Positions 33,650 through 33,953 of a DNA stretch of 33,953 nucleotides are shown here, one piece after another (position 1 is the first letter of the stretch; each line of letters starts with the position of its first letter). The stretch lies in the NCBI GenBank assembly GCA_021324135.1, contig JAJPJO010000494.1:1-33953 (forward strand), written 5' to 3'. The notes under the pieces are model-generated. The model made no database searches. It worked only from the letters and a program-made list of their open reading frames with translations, and was not told the origin of the DNA. The stretch comes from Pseudomonadota bacterium. Its GTDB lineage: Bacteria; Cyanobacteriota; Vampirovibrionia; Obscuribacterales; Obscuribacteraceae. Position numbers and translations under genes: made by a program.

Positions 33650-33852
33650 TGAGGCAGCCTCACCCTCCTGTTTTGATCGTGCACGGAACTGCGGATCCGA
33701 CAATTTCAGTTTGTAACGCGGATGAACTTTTTCGAATCGGTCTGGAGCCGAAGAAATATATTCGCCTGGATGGAGCTGGACATTGCCCCTTGAATTTCGA
33801 CTATCACAAGGTCATTGAAGGTTTTCTCTTGTCGCTGGCAAGCGGCAAATGA
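33650..33852 (+). pseudogene. C-terminal remnant of an alpha/beta hydrolase
   Basis: The reading frame contains only the last third of an alpha/beta hydrolase: PPVLIVHGTADPTIS (the catalytic Asp motif, D at about 33694), a helix ADELFRIG, and LDGAGHCP (catalytic His, H at about 33781), ending at a normal-looking C-terminus. The nucleophile elbow (GxSxG) and the N-terminal two thirds are absent from this frame and from the neighbouring frames. The upstream ~145 bp of the same ORF (from ATG 33505) reads as unrelated sequence. It looks like the leftover of a deletion or rearrangement next to the GT87 gene; a short functional protein is unlikely. Confidence 0.65.
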
Positions 33853-33953
33853 TCTGATGCTCTTAGTGCTGATGTAAGGTGTAAGACGCTTGCATATTAA
33901 TATTGCCGTGTATATTGATATGGGTTCGTCTGTGCAAACGCTGATTCAAGAAA
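33853..33953. other. Non-coding end of window
   Basis: 101 bp without a supported gene. An ATATTAATAT palindrome is present (about 33895-33904), but nothing links it to a function. Confidence 0.3.

Noticed and set aside
33500-33703. N-terminal extension of the GT87 protein to 33703
   Set aside because: Hydrophilic, unlike family N-termini, and it overlaps the recognisable hydrolase remnant on the plus strand; ATG 33499 is preferred.

Overview
The window is a gene-dense stretch of chromosome from a Gram-negative-type bacterium. It has long secreted TPR proteins, many signal peptides, a MurJ/FtsI/FtsQ divisome set and the UDP-sugar genes ugd and uxs. Base composition looks close to balanced (judged by eye, not computed). 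Four exact GCGATCGC octamers (the HIP1 palindrome of cyanobacteria), abundant TPR and low-complexity secreted proteins, and frequent TTG/GTG starts would fit a non-photosynthetic relative of cyanobacteria (Melainabacteria/Vampirovibrionia, for example Obscuribacterales). This placement is inference only. No rRNA, tRNA, insertion sequence, prophage or CRISPR array was seen.

Layout. 78-4733: an aldehyde dehydrogenase and two divergent exported TPR proteins. 4796-6295: an orphan sce7726-type nuclease-like protein and an Asn/Ser/Gly-rich exported protein. 6451-9085: a PAS-containing sensor histidine kinase and its OmpR-type response regulator. 9114-12003: a secreted 5'-nucleotidase whose 5' end overlaps head-to-head with a Gln/Pro-rich exported protein. 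12044-15178: a membrane-embedded spermidine-synthase-like protein and a small membrane protein. 15200-21642 (minus): zinc-ribbon membrane protein, rsmH, ftsL-like, ftsI, murJ and a coiled-coil exported protein. 21937-24170 (plus): an oversized dapF coupled to ftsQ. 24218-25033 (minus): mazG. 25219-27554: ugd-uxs. 27985-31184: an exported GH5 glucanase with a Pro-Thr linker and His-rich tail, overlapping by 4 nt a TadG-like protein. 31300-33499: a DUF4239 membrane protein and a GT87-like membrane glycosyltransferase. 33650-33852: the C-terminal remnant of an alpha/beta hydrolase.

How it fits together. The centre is envelope and division biology: DapF feeds meso-diaminopimelate to peptidoglycan, MurJ flips lipid II, FtsI cross-links it at the septum, and FtsL/FtsQ scaffold the divisome. 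These genes form two divergent units around a promoter region at 21643-21936. Ugd and UXS convert UDP-glucose to UDP-glucuronate and then UDP-xylose for surface polysaccharide, and the GT87 protein may use polyprenyl-linked sugars. The most unusual items are a dispersed palindrome with core CACCACTAGTGGTG (including a perfect 24-bp copy inside a gene), the glucanase/pseudopilin pair, the enlarged DapF, and the overlapping divergent 5' ends near 11 kb.
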